Below the pieces are notes generated by a model that ran no database searches, was not told the origin of the DNA, and worked only from the letters and a program-made list of their open reading frames with translations. From Bacteroidia bacterium (GTDB lineage: Bacteria > Bacteroidota > Bacteroidia > Bacteroidales > CAJPTX01), in NCBI GenBank assembly GCA_905373665.1, contig CAJPTV010000085.1, positions 1 through 9,780 of the forward strand: a stretch of 9,780 nucleotides of DNA. The letters are read 5' to 3'. Shown here one piece after another: positions 7,757-9,780 of this stretch (the first letter of the stretch is position 1; each line of letters opens with the position of its first letter). A program made the translations under genes and the position numbers.

Positions 7757-8359
7757 ATGAGAAGATTGATTTTTATTTCCCTTTTGCTTGTTTCGGCTTG
7801 TTTCGCTATGGCGCAGCCCACGACGATTTATGATATTACTGTTAAGGACATTAACGGTAAAGAGGTCTCTTTGAATACCTATAAGGGCAAGGTGCTCCTT
7901 ATAGTCAATACTGCTACCAAGTGCGGTTTTACCCCACAGTATGAGGCGCTGGAAAAGCTCTACAAAGAGTATCAAGCGAAGGGACTCGAGATTCTCGACT
8001 TCCCTTGTAATCAGTTCGGTGAACAAGCCCCGGGTACGATGGAGGAGATACAGAGCTTCTGCACGAGTACCTATTCGACGACCTTCCCGCTTTTTCAAAA
8101 GATAGAGGTGAACGGGGCTAACGAAGCTCCCCTCTACACTTACCTCAAAGGGAAAAAAGGTTTTGGTGGATTTACCGGTCCACGTGCCGAACGCATGGAT
8201 ACGATGATGAAAAAGGCAGACCCCGACTATGCGAGCAAGCCAGACATCAAGTGGAATTTCACAAAGTTCCTCATCGACAAGCAAGGAAACGTAGTCGCGC
8301 GTTTCGAGCCTACGGCAGATATGGCAGAAGTGGAAAAGGCTATAAAAGCTCTGTTTTAA
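7757..8359 (+). CDS. exported glutathione-peroxidase-family thiol peroxidase
   Basis: A 200-residue protein that reduces hydrogen peroxide and organic hydroperoxides; bacterial members without selenocysteine usually take electrons from thioredoxin. The peroxidatic cysteine is C56 in NTATKCGFTPQY (51-62). FPCNQF (82-87) supplies Q86, and WNF (166-168) supplies W166 and N167. C102 (SFCTSTY) sits 46 residues after C56, the same spacing as the two redox cysteines of yeast Gpx3, so it is a likely resolving cysteine. The N-terminus (1-20, MRRLIFISLLLVSACFAMAQ) is a signal peptide. VSAC at 12-15 could be a lipobox giving a lipoprotein, or cleavage could follow AMA at 17-19. A TTG at 7748 in frame is less likely as start. 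The stop lies inside the inverted repeats at 8350-8426. Confidence 0.93.
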   Translation: MRRLIFISLLLVSACFAMAQPTTIYDITVKDINGKEVSLNTYKGKVLLIVNTATKCGFTPQYEALEKLYKEYQAKGLEILDFPCNQFGEQAPGTMEEIQSFCTSTYSTTFPLFQKIEVNGANEAPLYTYLKGKKGFGGFTGPRAERMDTMMKKADPDYASKPDIKWNFTKFLIDKQGNVVARFEPTADMAEVEKAIKALF

Positions 8360-8426
8360 GTGTGGAGGATGCCGAGCATCGTTTGCACTTAAAACAGATA
8401 GGTGTAGAGTGCAAACGATGCTATCT
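8350..8426. repeat. overlapping, mutually exclusive inverted repeats at the end of the peroxidase gene
   Basis: Hairpin A is a 13 bp perfect stem, 8350-8362 with 8386-8398. It spans the peroxidase stop codon (8357-8359) and contains an inner 5 bp stem, GATGC (8368-8372) with GCATC (8376-8380). Hairpin B is a 15 bp perfect stem, AGCATCGTTTGCACT (8375-8389) with its complement at 8408-8422, 18 nt loop. A and B share bases 8386-8389 and the inner stem, so they cannot form together. A third 6 bp pair, AGATAG (8396-8401) with CTATCT (8421-8426), also competes. B is followed by ATCTACTTTATT, a weak T tract, so it may act as a terminator with A as the alternative fold. Confidence 0.8.
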
Positions 8427-8449
8427 ACTTTATTAGAGTTTCTATTCTA

Positions 8450-8472
8450 GAACAACAGACTAGCGGTTGTTC
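8450..8472. repeat. short inverted repeat upstream of the Ig-like gene
   Basis: GAACAAC (8450-8456) and GTTGTTC (8466-8472) form a 7 bp inverted repeat with a 9 nt spacer, 47 nt before the next start codon. It could be an operator or a leader hairpin; nothing identifies a binding protein. Confidence 0.35.
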
Positions 8473-8497
8473 GTAGAGTCCGACTAATAATCTTAAC

Positions 8498-8519
8498 GTA
8501 AACAAAAATAAAACACAGA
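8498..8519 (+). promoter_or_regulatory. A-rich translation leader before the Ig-like gene
   Basis: The 22 nt before the ATG at 8520 are mostly A with no Shine-Dalgarno motif. A-rich, SD-free leaders are common at highly translated Bacteroidetes genes, and this one supports the ATG at 8520 as the start. Confidence 0.5.
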
Positions 8520-9780
8520 ATGGAGAAACGGAGTTTTGGTATTTTCGGTTGGCTAATGCTTAGCCTTTCGCTCTTCTTGCTCAGTAGTGCGTCTGTCAGA
8601 GCAGATGAGTATGGTTTGAAGATCGCGGATGTGTTGGTGATGAGTGATAACTATACAGATCTGCCAGCACTAGCCCCCAGTGCAATAACCGTGGGTGCAG
8701 GAGGACACTTAACGTATGATCCGCAGCAAAATCTGCTGTCTATGAAGAACGTCACCATTGTGGCGGGCGGTGGAAAACACGCTATTTACTATGATGGGAA
8801 AAGTGAGTTGAAGGTAAAGATCGAGGGGGTGAATACACTGAAAAGCGATTTCCAGCCAGCGTTATATCTGACGAATAGTACAACGTTGGAAGGCACTAGC
8901 GCAGATAAGCTTGTTGTTGAATCTAAGAATAATATGGGGATTTATATTAACAACAGTATGCTCACGGTATCAAATATAACCCTCGATGTTACTGCAGATA
9001 ATCACGGGATAAATGCGTTATGGGATACAAGAGTGACTATTAAAAATGCGAATGTGTCGATAACCAGTAAAAATACTGGATATGCGCTATACATGATCTC
9101 GCAACTAAATATGCCAGGCTGCCACATTGTAGAGCCCAAAGACGGAAAATTTGATGCTACCAAGCAAACGATCCTAGTCGGTAACACTCCGGCCAAGAAG
9201 GTTAAGATAGAGGTCATAAGGGTAACGGGAGTCGAAGTATCCCCTGCAACTCTCCAGCTTAAGGAAGAGGAAAAGCGAACCTTAACCGCACTGGTAAAAC
9301 CTGCAAACGCAGTGAATCAGGACGTAACATGGAGTACAAGTAACGATAAGGTGGCAACCGTTACGAACGGAGAGGTCACGGCTGTAGGTGCAGGTAGTGC
9401 CGATATCACGGTAACGACAGTGGACGGTCATAAAACCGCTACATGCAAAGTAACGGTAACTCCCAAGCCTGCTATTGCTTTCAAATCAGCAACCGTATCG
9501 GTTGTCGCAGGTAAGCAGTTAACGCTCGAACTTCAAAAGACGGCGCTAGAAGCAAATGAGACCGTTACCCTTACTAGCAGTGCTGTGGGGATCGTGAAGA
9601 TAGTGGACAATAAACCCATGACCGTAGAGGGGGTAACGGCAGGTGAGGCAACGATTACGGCTACGGTTGCTAAGAATGCTAATCATGACGTTCTTACTGC
9701 AACGTGCAAAGTAACAGTAACTCCGAAGCCTGCTATTGCTTTCAAATCAGCAACCGTATCGGTTGTCGCAGGTAAGCAGT
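8520..9780 (+). CDS. secreted beta-solenoid and Ig-like (BIG_2-type) repeat protein, 3' end outside the window
   Basis: An open frame of 420 codons with no stop before the window ends. Residues 1-28 form a signal peptide (hydrophobic core 10-23, likely cleavage after SVRA). Residues 88 to about 210 show five pseudo-repeats beginning at 88, 113, 139, 162 and 186 (AIYY, PALYL, GIYI, GINAL, GYALYM), spaced 23-26 residues, as in a right-handed beta-solenoid. Residues 235-315 are a BIG_2-type domain (VTGVEVSPATLQL at the start, TWSTSNDKVATV, then GEVTAVGAGSADITVT and CKVTV). Residues 316-402 are a second Ig-like unit, and a third begins at 403. Such proteins are usually cell-surface or outer-membrane-exported adhesins or glycan-binding proteins. 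Any C-terminal anchor or type IX secretion signal would lie past the window. The specific function is unknown. Confidence 0.85.
   Translation, partial: MEKRSFGIFGWLMLSLSLFLLSSASVRADEYGLKIADVLVMSDNYTDLPALAPSAITVGAGGHLTYDPQQNLLSMKNVTIVAGGGKHAIYYDGKSELKVKIEGVNTLKSDFQPALYLTNSTTLEGTSADKLVVESKNNMGIYINNSMLTVSNITLDVTADNHGINALWDTRVTIKNANVSITSKNTGYALYMISQLNMPGCHIVEPKDGKFDATKQTILVGNTPAKKVKIEVIRVTGVEVSPATLQLKEEEKRTLTALVKPANAVNQDVTWSTSNDKVATVTNGEVTAVGAGSADITVTTVDGHKTATCKVTVTPKPAIAFKSATVSVVAGKQLTLELQKTALEANETVTLTSSAVGIVKIVDNKPMTVEGVTAGEATITATVAKNANHDVLTATCKVTVTPKPAIAFKSATVSVVAGKQ
9444..9780 (+). repeat. near-identical 261 bp direct repeat inside the Ig-like gene
   Basis: Bases 9444-9519 recur at 9705-9780 with two differences (9455 G to A and 9464 C to G). 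The stretch 9465-9519 is identical to 9726-9780, and the match runs to the window edge. The period of 261 bp is 87 codons, so the reading frame is kept and one unit equals one Ig-like domain. Near identity at DNA level points to recent duplication or gene conversion; the copy number beyond the window is unknown. Confidence 0.9.

Noticed and set aside
9444..9780. Direct repeats as a CRISPR array
   Set aside because: Two copies 261 bp apart that keep the reading frame of a protein domain; no short palindromic repeats or spacers.

Overview
The window looks like a Bacteroidales chromosome segment, most likely Porphyromonas or a close relative. The evidence is the gene order (YfhO-type membrane protein, ftsX, a DUF3098 protein, uppP, truB, queA), an A-rich Shine-Dalgarno-free leader before the last gene, and a moderate G+C content by eye. 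The genus is inferred from protein resemblance and gene order; no search was run. All genes that I accept lie on the + strand.

Bases 1-5974 hold a compact housekeeping cluster. It opens with the 3' part of a YfhO-family multi-pass membrane protein, which continues upstream of the window. Then come ftsX (8 bp overlap), a small DUF3098 two-TM protein, uppP (3 bp gap), truB (29 bp gap) and queA (85 bp gap). A strong intrinsic terminator (5937-5973) closes it. The themes are envelope (division signalling by FtsX, undecaprenyl carrier recycling by UppP) and tRNA modification (pseudouridine 55 by TruB, queuosine by QueA).

Bases 6004-7415 hold a two-gene unit: a divergent RecO-like repair protein overlapping by 22 bp a ComF-type phosphoribosyltransferase with an N-terminal zinc-finger-like cysteine quartet. 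A 341 bp non-coding stretch follows, with one hairpin and a possible promoter element.

Bases 7757-8359 encode an exported, possibly lipid-anchored, glutathione-peroxidase-family thiol peroxidase. Its stop codon lies inside a set of mutually exclusive inverted repeats (8350-8426). Next comes the 5' part of a large secreted protein (8520 to the window end). It has a signal peptide, a five-turn beta-solenoid-like N-terminal region and Ig-like (BIG_2-type) repeats, with near-identical DNA repeats 261 bp apart. Its reading frame is still open at base 9780.

Most of the window is ordinary. The parts worth a second look are the secreted repeat protein, the overlapping inverted repeats in front of it, and the divergent recO-like/comF pair. 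I see no defence system, CRISPR array, insertion sequence, tRNA or rRNA.
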